From Maribacter arcticus (GTDB lineage: Bacteria > Bacteroidota > Bacteroidia > Flavobacteriales > Flavobacteriaceae), in contig NZ_FUYL01000003.1 of the NCBI RefSeq assembly GCF_900167935.1, forward strand, positions 356,388 through 420,387: a DNA stretch of 64,000 nucleotides, written 5' to 3'. Under the pieces are notes generated by a model. That model saw only the letters and a program-made list of their open reading frames with translations. It was not told the origin of the DNA and made no database searches. Of this stretch, positions 55,299 through 62,729 are shown piece after piece (positions within the stretch are counted from its first letter, which is position 1; each line of letters starts with the position of its first letter). Both the position numbers and the translations under genes were made by a program.

Positions 55299-56527
55299 AG
55301 TGTTTTCATCATTAAAGGATTTTTATCTAAAAGGTTATCGGGCGTAAATACTGGTGAAACTTTTTCTGAAAAATCAATTATATCCATAAAGAGACTTCGT
55401 AATAAAACAATAGTCTCGGGAGTCTTATTAACGATATAAGAAAAGAGTTTTACTGGTCTATAGGGAATATCACCGATACCATTCTTATCCAAATCATAAC
55501 CCGTGTATTCGCTCCAGTAATTTTGGTCGAATACATTATCGTTCAACTTACTGTTATAGGAAATATCAAATGAATTATATAGAAAATTATTTTTGGTAAA
55601 TGTGTTTTCGTAACATGCCCCAAGCACTTTAACGGCCCATCCGTTTTTTAGGAAACTATTATTCTCATACCTTATTCTGTTAGAGCCTTCAATATTAATA
55701 CCGATGGTGTTTTCTTCAAAGATATTACCAGATATTTCAGCATCATTAATCTCTTTTAAAAGCATTCCAAAAGCAGCAGTTCCCCAATTTTTGCGAAAGG
55801 TATTGCCAATCATTTTTATCCGTTTCGAAAACATTACCGCCACCCCTGCCCCATTATTTTCAAATGTATTATTTGTGTAAATGTCATCGTTAGAAAACAT
55901 AAAATGGAGTCCGTAACGCAAATTATCTGTGCTTAAATTGTCCTTTATAACGATGTTATCAGAAAATTCCAAATAAATGCCATCACGAACATGCTGTACA
56001 ATATTTTTTTCGACTTCAACATTCTTACAATACCAAAGCTGTATACCATTACCAGAGTTATACTCGTCTACCGCATCACCTATTATTTTATTATGATATA
56101 CTTTACCGTTATTTGATTTTTCCAGATAGATACCAAAAAACAACTTTTCCAATACCACATTTTTAATCATGAAATGTTCACTTTTTACTACCCTAATTGC
56201 GGCATAATCTGTAGTATAACTTGTACCTACATTGATGATAAAAAGTCCATCTATAGTTACATTGTCAGATACAATTCGAATTATTTCACCTTGGTCTTCA
56301 CCATCAACTATTGGGTAATTTAAACCTATTAACGTCAATGGTTTATCTATCAGAATATTAAACTCTTTATAGGTCCCTTTTTTAATCAACAATGTATCAA
56401 AATCAGATGCCATGCTTACCCCTTCTGTAATAGATTGTATAGTACAATCTGAACAAATTGGTAGTGTTCTAGACCAACCCATGGAGGTAATAAAAAATGA
56501 AATAAAAAATATAAGGAAATACCTCAT
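55295..56527 (-). CDS. nosD: NosD, periplasmic copper/sulfur maturation protein
   Basis: 410 residues with a Sec signal peptide (MRYFLIFFISFFITSMGWS). The body is a right-handed parallel beta-helix of repeated N-x-I/F units (VEKNIVQHVRDGIYLEFSDN, YTNNTFENNGAGVAVMF, ENNSFLKNGWAVKVLG), ending with the NosD-specific FDQNYWSEYTGYDLD and GIGDIPYRP. It acts outside the cytoplasm on NosZ assembly. Confidence 0.95.
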   Translation of the reverse strand: MRYFLIFFISFFITSMGWSRTLPICSDCTIQSITEGVSMASDFDTLLIKKGTYKEFNILIDKPLTLIGLNYPIVDGEDQGEIIRIVSDNVTIDGLFIINVGTSYTTDYAAIRVVKSEHFMIKNVVLEKLFFGIYLEKSNNGKVYHNKIIGDAVDEYNSGNGIQLWYCKNVEVEKNIVQHVRDGIYLEFSDNIVIKDNLSTDNLRYGLHFMFSNDDIYTNNTFENNGAGVAVMFSKRIKMIGNTFRKNWGTAAFGMLLKEINDAEISGNIFEENTIGINIEGSNRIRYENNSFLKNGWAVKVLGACYENTFTKNNFLYNSFDISYNSKLNDNVFDQNYWSEYTGYDLDKNGIGDIPYRPVKLFSYIVNKTPETIVLLRSLFMDIIDFSEKVSPVFTPDNLLDKNPLMMKTL

Positions 56528-56627
56528 AATTTAATGATCAAGAATTTAGAATTAAAGGATAGCATAATTATTACTTGCTTAAAAGTATTGAAACTTAACC
56601 GAGATTTTTAGTATATCTTCTGTATTG

Positions 56628-57059
56628 TTAATCAAATCTTGCTTTTAGTTCTGCCCAGTTAAAAAGTTCACCGTCATTGGTTAATTGTGCTTTCTGAGCA
56701 GCCTCTTTTGAAGCAAACGCAGTCAAATATTCGCCCATAGGGCTTGGTATATTTTTGCTAATTAAATAGATTGCTTGAGTAGCGTCAAGCATCTTTCCGG
56801 GAGCATTATAATCATTTACCAAAAACACAGCTACTGTTGAAGGGTCAATTTCCTTTAAATGGTTCAACATACATTCGGAAGCATCAAAAACATAACTTCT
56901 ACCTTTTTGTGTCATAAACTGTGCTGCATGCTGCTTATCAACAATGGTCATGCTACAAAAATGACAGCCGTCTGAACCATACGCTATTTCTTTCGGAGTA
57001 CTGTTACAGCTCGTTAGCATCAGACAAAAGGCACTTATTAGGATGAAATAATTTTTCAT
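56628..57059 (-). CDS. nosL: NosL, copper chaperone lipoprotein
   Basis: 143 residues with a lipoprotein signal (LMLTSC, cysteine near residue 18). The Cu(I)-binding motif GCHFCSM is at about residues 31-37, followed by QHAAQFMTQKGRSYVFDASE. NosL hands copper to apo-NosZ. It lies 29 bases downstream of the small membrane protein, and nosD follows after about 100 bases. Confidence 0.93.
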   Translation of the reverse strand: MKNYFILISAFCLMLTSCNSTPKEIAYGSDGCHFCSMTIVDKQHAAQFMTQKGRSYVFDASECMLNHLKEIDPSTVAVFLVNDYNAPGKMLDATQAIYLISKNIPSPMGEYLTAFASKEAAQKAQLTNDGELFNWAELKARFD

Positions 57060-57088
57060 GATTTTGCTAATTATATTATATGCTAACC

Positions 57089-57700
57089 CTAAGTTTTGGA
57101 AGTATTTTTCTTACCTACAAGAAAAGCAACCACAGTAAGCATCATCCCAACAAACATCATCCATGCACCAGTTTTTGGCAAAGAGGTAACTTGAAAATTC
57201 AACATATTGGCATGACCAAATAATGGCGGCTTATATGTCATAGGTGTGCCATCAGGATTTGCCATTTTCATAATAGCGTGAGGGTCTAAATTAGTGCCAT
57301 AATCTATCATCCAAGCATTAAAATCATACATTCCTAAAACACCCAAAACTGACATTAAAAGAAACCATCCTATAAACCATTTATAACTTACCTTACCAAT
57401 AAACCCTAAAAAGCCAATTAATACACCTAAAAACACCATAGCACCAATTACTTTAGGAAAAGCACTAAACTCCCACATTTCTTCTGGCTTTGGTATGGTT
57501 TTCATGCCGATATAATGATTTAGGCCATCGATATTGACTATATCGAATTCATTAAAACCTTTAATGCCATCTATAAAAATATTCATCCCTAGAGGTTCTG
57601 GATATTGTGGAGCACCTAACATAATATTCCATAAAGGAAAAATATACAATCCTAATAGAAATAAAGGACCTACCATCATTATTATACTAGCTTTTTTCAT
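57089..57700 (-). CDS. nos-cluster membrane protein, function unknown
   Basis: 203 residues with four or five membrane helices (IIMMVGPLFLLGLYIFPLW, VIGAMVFLGVLIGFLGFIG, WFIGWFLLMSVLGVLGMY, MMFVGMMLTVVAFLVG). It has conserved-looking polar loops (FDIVNIDGLNHYIGMKT; PDGTPMTYKPPLFGHANM). It lies between nosZ and nosL, as expected for the extra membrane protein found in clade II nos clusters. Its job in electron transfer or assembly is not established. Confidence 0.8.
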   Translation of the reverse strand: MKKASIIMMVGPLFLLGLYIFPLWNIMLGAPQYPEPLGMNIFIDGIKGFNEFDIVNIDGLNHYIGMKTIPKPEEMWEFSAFPKVIGAMVFLGVLIGFLGFIGKVSYKWFIGWFLLMSVLGVLGMYDFNAWMIDYGTNLDPHAIMKMANPDGTPMTYKPPLFGHANMLNFQVTSLPKTGAWMMFVGMMLTVVAFLVGKKNTSKT

Positions 57701-57760
57701 TGTATCACACTTTAAAATTCAACATTAATTTTGTTGTGGAAGGTTGTATTTAGTTGTAAA

Positions 57761-57794
57761 AAAAGCGGGCAAATTAAATAACGTACCCGCTTTT
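57761..57794 (-). terminator. Terminator between nosZ and the downstream nos genes
   Basis: Read on the minus strand, AAAAGCGGG and CCCGCTTTT pair around a 16-base loop, followed by a run of T. It sits 31 bases after the nosZ stop, so most nosZ transcripts may end here, with read-through or a separate promoter for nosL-D-F-Y. Confidence 0.7.
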
Positions 57795-57824
57795 CGTTTG
57801 AAAAATATTCTTAAAGAAGTTTGA

Positions 57825-59786
57825 CTAATCCTCGCCCAAAGACCAAGAAAGCTCAATATTTGAATCTGCTGGAGACACCCTTACGTAACCTTGCATTTCT
57901 TGGTGCAAAGCAGAACAGAAATCTGTACAATAAAATGGCCAAACACCTGGTTTTTTGGGTTCCCAAACCGAACTTTTTGTTTGGCCTGGCATAATTAATA
58001 ACTCAGAAGTATTCTGACCTATCATTGCGAAACCGTGCGGTACATCAAAGTCTTGCTCGTGGTTTGTAATATGGAAATACACTTTATCCCCTACTTTTAC
58101 ACCTTCGATATTATCTGGAGTAAAGTGACTACGTATAGTAGACATATAGATGTGCACTTCATTGCCCTTACGCTCAACTCTAGCTTGATCGGGAGTTAGT
58201 ACTGCATAAGGATGCTTATTCTCATCTAAACGATAGATTTTTTTAGATTTCGGAGCCAATAATTCTGCCGGAATACCCGCTGCATAATGCGGCTCACCAT
58301 GGGTTGGAAAATCATAAAGAAGCTCCATTTTTTCACCAGAAATATCATATATCTGTGCTGAATGTTCCATCTCTGGGCCTACAGGTAGGTATCTATCCTT
58401 AGTAATTTTATTCAACGCAACTACATACTTACCAAATGGTTTTCTTGAGTTTCCGCCAGGTATCATTAAGTGTCCTACAGAATAATACGTCGGTTTTCTG
58501 TCAATTACTTCCCAAGTACCCAGTTTCCATTTTACAACTTCAGAAGAAATAAAGAACGTAGTATAGGCATTTCCTTTTCCATCAAACTCGGTATGTAATG
58601 GACCTAAACCACCACTTTTAACAACACCAGCCAAAACATCCTCGAACTTCAAGATAGGAATACCATATGCTTCACCATCGAACTTTTTACCTTCAATAGC
58701 AGCTATCATATTGTCAAATGAGTGCACAGTTAGATCTGCAGAAAGTTTACCATTTCCAATGATGTATTCTCCTGATGGATCTACATCACAACCGTGAGGA
58801 GATTTTGGTGTAGGTAGAAAAAATACAGCCCCAGGCACATCAAGTGGATTTACCGTAAGCACCTCTTTTTTCATTGTACTTGTTGCAGTATGCGTAGACT
58901 CATCATAAAGGTTGTGTGCATAATTTGCCGGCACTTTTTTACCACCACCATTATTTACATACTCTTCCACCATCTTCCAATTTATTGCAGCAATAAAATC
59001 CTTATCATTTTGAGAAGAATTAACTTCTTGTAATGAATTAGCTTCCTCAGTATTATAAGTTGTAAAGAAGAACCAACCGTGAGATTTTCCCCGACCTGGA
59101 TGAGATAAATCGTAGTTAAATCCAGGCATTATTATTTGAAATTTAATATCCATATGGCCATGTTCTGGATCAACGCTTATAAAAGATAATGCTCCTTGAA
59201 AATTTCCTTTATATTCATTAATAGGCATATCACGTTGTGGAATAGGCACAGAAAAACGTGTTCCAGCAACCACATATTCTGTATTTTCAGTTACGAAAGA
59301 CGAACTATGATTACCTGCACTATTAGGAACTTCAATAATTTCTTCCGTCTCGAATGTAGTAAGGCTTATACGTGCAATTCTTGGTGTATTATTACCATTA
59401 ATAAATATCCATCTACCATCTAACTCTCCATTAGTTTGTGAAATATCTGGATGATGAGAATCATCCCAAGGTACAAATCCATGAGAAGTTTCTAGCATAG
59501 GTTTGGTTTCTTCAGAATAACCATAGCCGGAGGTAGGGAATTGTGAGAAAACAGGTATTTCTTTAAACATACGACCAGACGGTAAACCGTACACCGTAAG
59601 GTTACCACTATAACCGCCAGACATAAAGGCGTAAAACTCATCGTGTTCACCAGGTGCTACATAGACTTTTTCAGCATTACTCGAATTAAGTGCTCCACTA
59701 GATGAGTTCCCGTTTTGATTACCGCAACTAGATAGCATCAAAGCCGACCCTAGTAACGCAAATAATTGATATGTATATTTTTTCAT
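57825..59786 (-). CDS. nosZ: Nitrous oxide reductase, clade II, lipoprotein type
   Basis: 653 residues. The N-terminus is a Sec lipoprotein signal (ALMLSSC, cysteine near residue 21), not the Tat signal of clade I enzymes. The seven-bladed propeller holds histidines of the CuZ site, for example in WDDSHHPDISQ near residue 108. The C-terminal cupredoxin domain carries the CuA ligands C620, C624, H628 and M631 in FYCTDFCSALHQEM. The enzyme reduces N2O to N2, with electrons probably from the cytochrome c encoded two genes upstream. A membrane-anchored NosZ fits Bacteroidota. Confidence 0.96.
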   Translation of the reverse strand: MKKYTYQLFALLGSALMLSSCGNQNGNSSSGALNSSNAEKVYVAPGEHDEFYAFMSGGYSGNLTVYGLPSGRMFKEIPVFSQFPTSGYGYSEETKPMLETSHGFVPWDDSHHPDISQTNGELDGRWIFINGNNTPRIARISLTTFETEEIIEVPNSAGNHSSSFVTENTEYVVAGTRFSVPIPQRDMPINEYKGNFQGALSFISVDPEHGHMDIKFQIIMPGFNYDLSHPGRGKSHGWFFFTTYNTEEANSLQEVNSSQNDKDFIAAINWKMVEEYVNNGGGKKVPANYAHNLYDESTHTATSTMKKEVLTVNPLDVPGAVFFLPTPKSPHGCDVDPSGEYIIGNGKLSADLTVHSFDNMIAAIEGKKFDGEAYGIPILKFEDVLAGVVKSGGLGPLHTEFDGKGNAYTTFFISSEVVKWKLGTWEVIDRKPTYYSVGHLMIPGGNSRKPFGKYVVALNKITKDRYLPVGPEMEHSAQIYDISGEKMELLYDFPTHGEPHYAAGIPAELLAPKSKKIYRLDENKHPYAVLTPDQARVERKGNEVHIYMSTIRSHFTPDNIEGVKVGDKVYFHITNHEQDFDVPHGFAMIGQNTSELLIMPGQTKSSVWEPKKPGVWPFYCTDFCSALHQEMQGYVRVSPADSNIELSWSLGED

Positions 59787-59823
59787 TGTGTATTTATTTT
59801 ATCTGTATTAAAGTTGTTATGAT

Positions 59824-60405
59824 TTAATTAGAAGGAGGCAAAATGACTTTATCTACTACGTGTACAATTCCATTACCAGCAGGTATGCTCGCAATAATTT
59901 TAGCGCCGCCAACATATACATCGTCACCTTTTACTTCCACAATGGCATTTGTATCATCTGCCTGCCCTAATTTCTTAAACTTTTTTAGAAACTCTTTGTC
60001 GTAGTTTCCGGCCGTAACATGATGTTTTAGAATCTTCGCTAAAGTTTCTTTGTTTTCAGGTTTCAATAAGTTTTCTACAGTACCTTCTGGTAGCGCATCA
60101 AAGGCAGCATTAGTGGGTGCAAATACCATTAAAGGACCTGCGTTCACTAAAGCATTTTCCAAACTTGCAGCTTGTACCGCGGCCACCAAGGTGGTGTGGT
60201 CTGGTGAACCTATAGCTATTTGCAATACGTTTGGTGTTGAGCCATCATCTTCAATAAAGGCTTGTCCTTTTTTCTGAGTATCAGCCGCTTCATTTGTTGC
60301 AGCAGAAGTACTCGTGTTGTCAGTCTTGGCTTCATTCTTACAGCTGTATATTAATGACAGCATTAAAAATGAACCGAATAATAATTTTAAAGTGGTTGAT
60401 TTCAT
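59824..60405 (-). CDS. Fasciclin-domain lipoprotein of the nos cluster
   Basis: 193 residues with a lipoprotein signal (LIYSC near residue 22) and a FAS1 domain: VLQIAIGSPDHTTLVAAVQA near 60, LMVFAPTNAAFDALPEGTVE near 93, LAKILKHHVTAGNY, and NGIVHVVDKVILPP at the end. FAS1 domains mediate adhesion or protein contacts. Its place between the cytochrome and nosZ is unusual and suggests a scaffold that keeps NosZ close to its electron donor; this is inference. Gap to nosZ is 37 bases. Confidence 0.88.
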   Translation of the reverse strand: MKSTTLKLLFGSFLMLSLIYSCKNEAKTDNTSTSAATNEAADTQKKGQAFIEDDGSTPNVLQIAIGSPDHTTLVAAVQAASLENALVNAGPLMVFAPTNAAFDALPEGTVENLLKPENKETLAKILKHHVTAGNYDKEFLKKFKKLGQADDTNAIVEVKGDDVYVGGAKIIASIPAGNGIVHVVDKVILPPSN

Positions 60406-60415
60406 AATATGTTGA

Positions 60416-60922
60416 TTATAAGGTTCTAAAATATTCTAATATTGAACGGGTTTCTTCTACCGTTAAATTTTGGTTAGACATAGCTGCACCATTAAATTCA
60501 ATTAATAAATCTTTAGCACATCTATCTTGTTCTGTCATTAACTTAGGATCAAGAATCATATTCATAATCCATTCAGGACTTCTTCTTTCTAGGATACCTA
60601 TTGGTGATGGACCAATAAATCTCTTGTCTAACTTATGACAGGCCGTACAGTTAGTTTTGTAAAGTGCTCCACCAGCAGCAGCCATTTCTTTATTAATTTC
60701 TGCATCAAGGGTAATATCCTTAATTTGACCTACTCCTTTATCATCAAGTGTAATACGTTGTGATGCTGGAACTTGATCTATCGCTGGAGCAGCTTCTGCA
60801 GATTTCTCGGTAGACTTTGAACGATCTATACCAAAGCCTTCTTTCTTTTCTTCTTTACCTCCACAACTAATTAATAGTAAGATTGAGGCGATTAAAATAG
60901 GGTGATGTATTCGAATTTTCAT
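60416..60922 (-). CDS. Class I cytochrome c lipoprotein, probable NosZ electron donor
   Basis: 168 residues with a lipoprotein signal (LLLISC near residue 20). The haem-binding motif CTACH is at C92-C95-H96, with a methionine near 148 (NGAAMSN) as likely sixth ligand. The stretch between residues 20 and 75 is a charged linker. It is the first gene of the nos operon and should pass electrons to the CuA site of NosZ. The promoter and an inverted repeat lie directly upstream. Confidence 0.92.
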   Translation of the reverse strand: MKIRIHHPILIASILLLISCGGKEEKKEGFGIDRSKSTEKSAEAAPAIDQVPASQRITLDDKGVGQIKDITLDAEINKEMAAAGGALYKTNCTACHKLDKRFIGPSPIGILERRSPEWIMNMILDPKLMTEQDRCAKDLLIEFNGAAMSNQNLTVEETRSILEYFRTL

Positions 60923-60947
60923 ATGGTTATATTTAAGGTTGCTTCAG

Positions 60948-60955
60948 CAAATATA
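60948..60955 (-). promoter_or_regulatory. Promoter -7 box of the nos operon
   Basis: TATATTTG on the minus strand matches the Bacteroidota consensus TAnnTTTG exactly, 26 bases before the cytochrome start codon. The upstream -33 region falls within the inverted repeat at 60962-60996. Confidence 0.6.
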
Positions 60956-60961
60956 ATAATA

Positions 60962-60996
60962 AAAGATATAAAGGTCTTATTTTATTTTATATCTTT
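60962..60996. promoter_or_regulatory. Inverted repeat, probable operator between nos and the Rrf2 gene
   Basis: AAAGATATAAA (60962-60972) and TTTATATCTTT (60986-60996) are perfect 11-bp arms 13 bases apart, 7 bases upstream of the nos -7 box. The AAGAT...ATCTT pattern recalls NsrR-type Rrf2 sites, though the spacing is wider. A third, partial copy (AAAAGAT) follows at about 61004-61010. Confidence 0.6.
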
Positions 60997-61044
60997 CCAT
61001 CATAAAAGATTTATTAATAATATGCGACAATAACTTACCTTCGT

Positions 61045-61482
61045 ATGGAAATGTTATCAAACGCCAGCAAGTATGCAATAAATGCCGTTTTGTTTTTGGC
61101 TCTCGACGCTCATAAAGACCGTAAAATAGGGGTTAAAGAGATTGCTGCAGGTATTGATGTACCCGTGGCTTTTCTTGCAAAATTGCTTCAAAATTTATCT
61201 CGTAAAGGGGTAGTATCTTCAACCAAAGGACCTAATGGTGGTTTTTATTTAACAGAAGAAAATAGATTACAGAAACTTTTGGTGGTAATAGATCATATTG
61301 ATGGCCTATCTAAATTAAAAGAATGTGTACTAGGGCTTTCAAGTTGCAACAGCGAAAAACCTTGTCCTATGCACACCCTTGTTCAACCTCTTAGAAAAAA
61401 ATTTTTATATGAGCTTAGCAACAATTCCATTTCAGCATTTGCGGAAAAAGTTCAAAAAGGGGAAACATTTCTTAACTATTAA
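61045..61482 (+). CDS. Rrf2 family regulator with three-cysteine cluster motif
   Basis: 145 residues. A winged-helix (IGVKEIAAGIDVPVAFLAKL, GVVSSTKGPNGGFYLT) and three cysteines C94, C101 and C107 in the positions used by NsrR and IscR to hold an Fe-S cluster. It is divergent from the nos operon, which suggests nitric-oxide- or oxygen-sensing repression of nos genes; the sensed signal is inference. The start could also be the second ATG at 61051 (MLSNASKYAI), which matches relatives better. A promoter-like TACCTTCG lies 2 bases before 61045, so the mRNA may be almost leaderless. Confidence 0.88.
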   Translation: MEMLSNASKYAINAVLFLALDAHKDRKIGVKEIAAGIDVPVAFLAKLLQNLSRKGVVSSTKGPNGGFYLTEENRLQKLLVVIDHIDGLSKLKECVLGLSSCNSEKPCPMHTLVQPLRKKFLYELSNNSISAFAEKVQKGETFLNY

Positions 61483-61585
61483 GTCTATAGTTTCATCTAG
61501 ACAGCAAAAAGGCATTCCAATCTTTTTATAAAAAATTCTCGGGTTTAATAATACCAAGTTTAGTATTAGTATATTTTAATAAAAA

Positions 61586-61640
61586 GTGACCTCGGCAAGA
61601 ATCGAACTTCATTCGCTAAGCCCTTATTTTTAAAGGGTTA
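61586..61640 (-). other. tRNA-like relic (3' part)
   Basis: On the minus strand, CCCTT-TAAAAAT-AAGGG forms an anticodon-like arm, and AAGTTCGATTCTTGCCGAGG follows, resembling a T-loop and acceptor end. The T stem pairs poorly, the base before the anticodon position is not T, and no D arm is visible, so it is not a working tRNA. It may be an old integration site. Confidence 0.3.
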
Positions 61641-61798
61641 TAAAAATTTACTGATTACAATGTTGACGATTTGTGAACTTTTTTGGTGATTTTTTTTCCG
61701 TCATATCAAATGTATGTAAATTGAATTAAAAGGAAAGATTGTAAAGGGTGAAATAAAATAGAAAGTGTTTTTTGTAGGTTATATTGTTTGTAATAATA

Positions 61799-61915
61799 TT
61801 ACATGTTCAGCTTAAAATTCTTATCCATATAGTCTTGCCATATGACCAATACATATTTGTCCTTTCCATTTTCGTTCTTTGTTAAGAAACCATATTCGTA
61901 AACAAATAAATAGTT
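61799..61915 (-). pseudogene. Coding remnant without a start
   Basis: A 38-codon minus-strand stretch (YEYGFLTKNENGKDKYVLVI, then WQDYMDKNFKLNM) reads like the C-terminus of a protein, ending at TAA (61799-61801). No start codon precedes it before a stop at 61916. Probably left from a deletion at the edge of the accessory region. Confidence 0.3.
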
Positions 61916-62039
61916 TTATACGCTACGTTTCATACACAAACCGTTGTGGTGCATTATCTCACTCAAAAGGAAAATTTCAAAAATTCACTCCAAAATAAAA
62001 ATAAATATCTTAAATTTGTATCCAAGTAGATACAGTTTT

Positions 62040-62339
62040 ATGTTCTTTATTGAGAAAACAATCGAATTTGATAAGTGGCTGAGAAAGTTAAAAGACTTGA
62101 AAGGAAAGGCCAAGATTCTGTTTAGAATACAGAAACTAGAAAGCGACGAACACTTTGGGGATTGTAAACCTGTCGGTGACGGAATTAGGGAATTACGAGT
62201 GAATTTCGCAAAAGGTTACAGAGTTTACTTCAAAGAAAAAGATGGTAAAATAATTGTTTTACTCATTGGTGGAGATAAGTCGACTCAACAGAAAGACATA
62301 AAAAAAGCGAAAGAAATCTGGAACAATTTAAATAAATAG
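62040..62339 (+). CDS. HigB/RelE-type toxin (Gp49-like)
   Basis: 99 residues from the ATG at 62040, the usual size of this toxin family; the longer open frame upstream is not needed. FIEKTIEFDKWLRKLKDLKG, FGDCKPVGDGIRELRVNFAK and GYRVYFKEKDGKIIVLLIGG are typical of phage-Gp49/HigB-like ribosome-dependent mRNA interferases. The antitoxin gene starts 4 bases after its stop; the toxin-first order is normal for HigBA systems. Confidence 0.92.
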   Translation: MFFIEKTIEFDKWLRKLKDLKGKAKILFRIQKLESDEHFGDCKPVGDGIRELRVNFAKGYRVYFKEKDGKIIVLLIGGDKSTQQKDIKKAKEIWNNLNK

Positions 62340-62343
62340 AAAA

Positions 62344-62628
62344 ATGAGAACTTCAAAATTTGACATAGCAGATTATTTGGACAGCAAAGAAATGATTGCA
62401 GAGTATCTCAATACTGTTTTAGAAGAAGGAGATAATGCAGATGTCATTAATGCAATTGGACACATTGCAAAAGCGATTGGAATGACCAAGATATCTGAAG
62501 AAACTGGATTAAGTAGACCGAGTTTGTATAAAGCCTTATCTGATGGTTCTAAACCTCAATTTGCTACGATTATGAAAGTTTTGAAAGCGATTGGAGGACA
62601 AATTCAGGTGAATCCAATGTCTGCTTAA
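62344..62628 (+). CDS. HigA-type antitoxin with helix-turn-helix
   Basis: 94 residues. The helix-turn-helix spans about 47-68 (MTKISEETGLSRPSLYKALS), after an N-terminal region that contacts the toxin (FDIADYLDSKEMIAEYLNTV). It belongs to the addiction-module antidote family. It neutralises the upstream toxin and probably represses the pair's promoter. Confidence 0.92.
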   Translation: MRTSKFDIADYLDSKEMIAEYLNTVLEEGDNADVINAIGHIAKAIGMTKISEETGLSRPSLYKALSDGSKPQFATIMKVLKAIGGQIQVNPMSA

Positions 62629-62695
62629 AAAAATAACGACACCACAACAATAGTAACCGTTGCGCAAGCTTAAATTCTGAACAGAACGGTTCAAT

Positions 62696-62717
62696 ATAAG
62701 CCTCTTTAAGAGGCTTT
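62696..62717. terminator. Hairpin beside the IS end
   Basis: AAGCCTC and GAGGCTT pair around a TTTAA loop, followed by TTTAAATG on the plus strand. It lies between the antitoxin gene and the transposase stop and could end transcripts from the toxin-antitoxin side. Confidence 0.6.
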
Positions 62718-62729
62718 TTAAATGTCAAC

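Larger units (their letters stand above)
61483..62039. other. Gene-free accessory boundary with relics
   Basis: About 560 AT-rich bases separating the nos/Rrf2 block from the toxin-antitoxin pair. They hold a tRNA-like relic (61586-61640) and a minus-strand coding remnant (61799-61915). Nothing else is convincing. Confidence 0.5.

Noticed and set aside
61586..61640. Functional tRNA gene
   Set aside because: The T stem pairs poorly, the D arm is missing and the base before the anticodon is not T. It was kept only as a relic.
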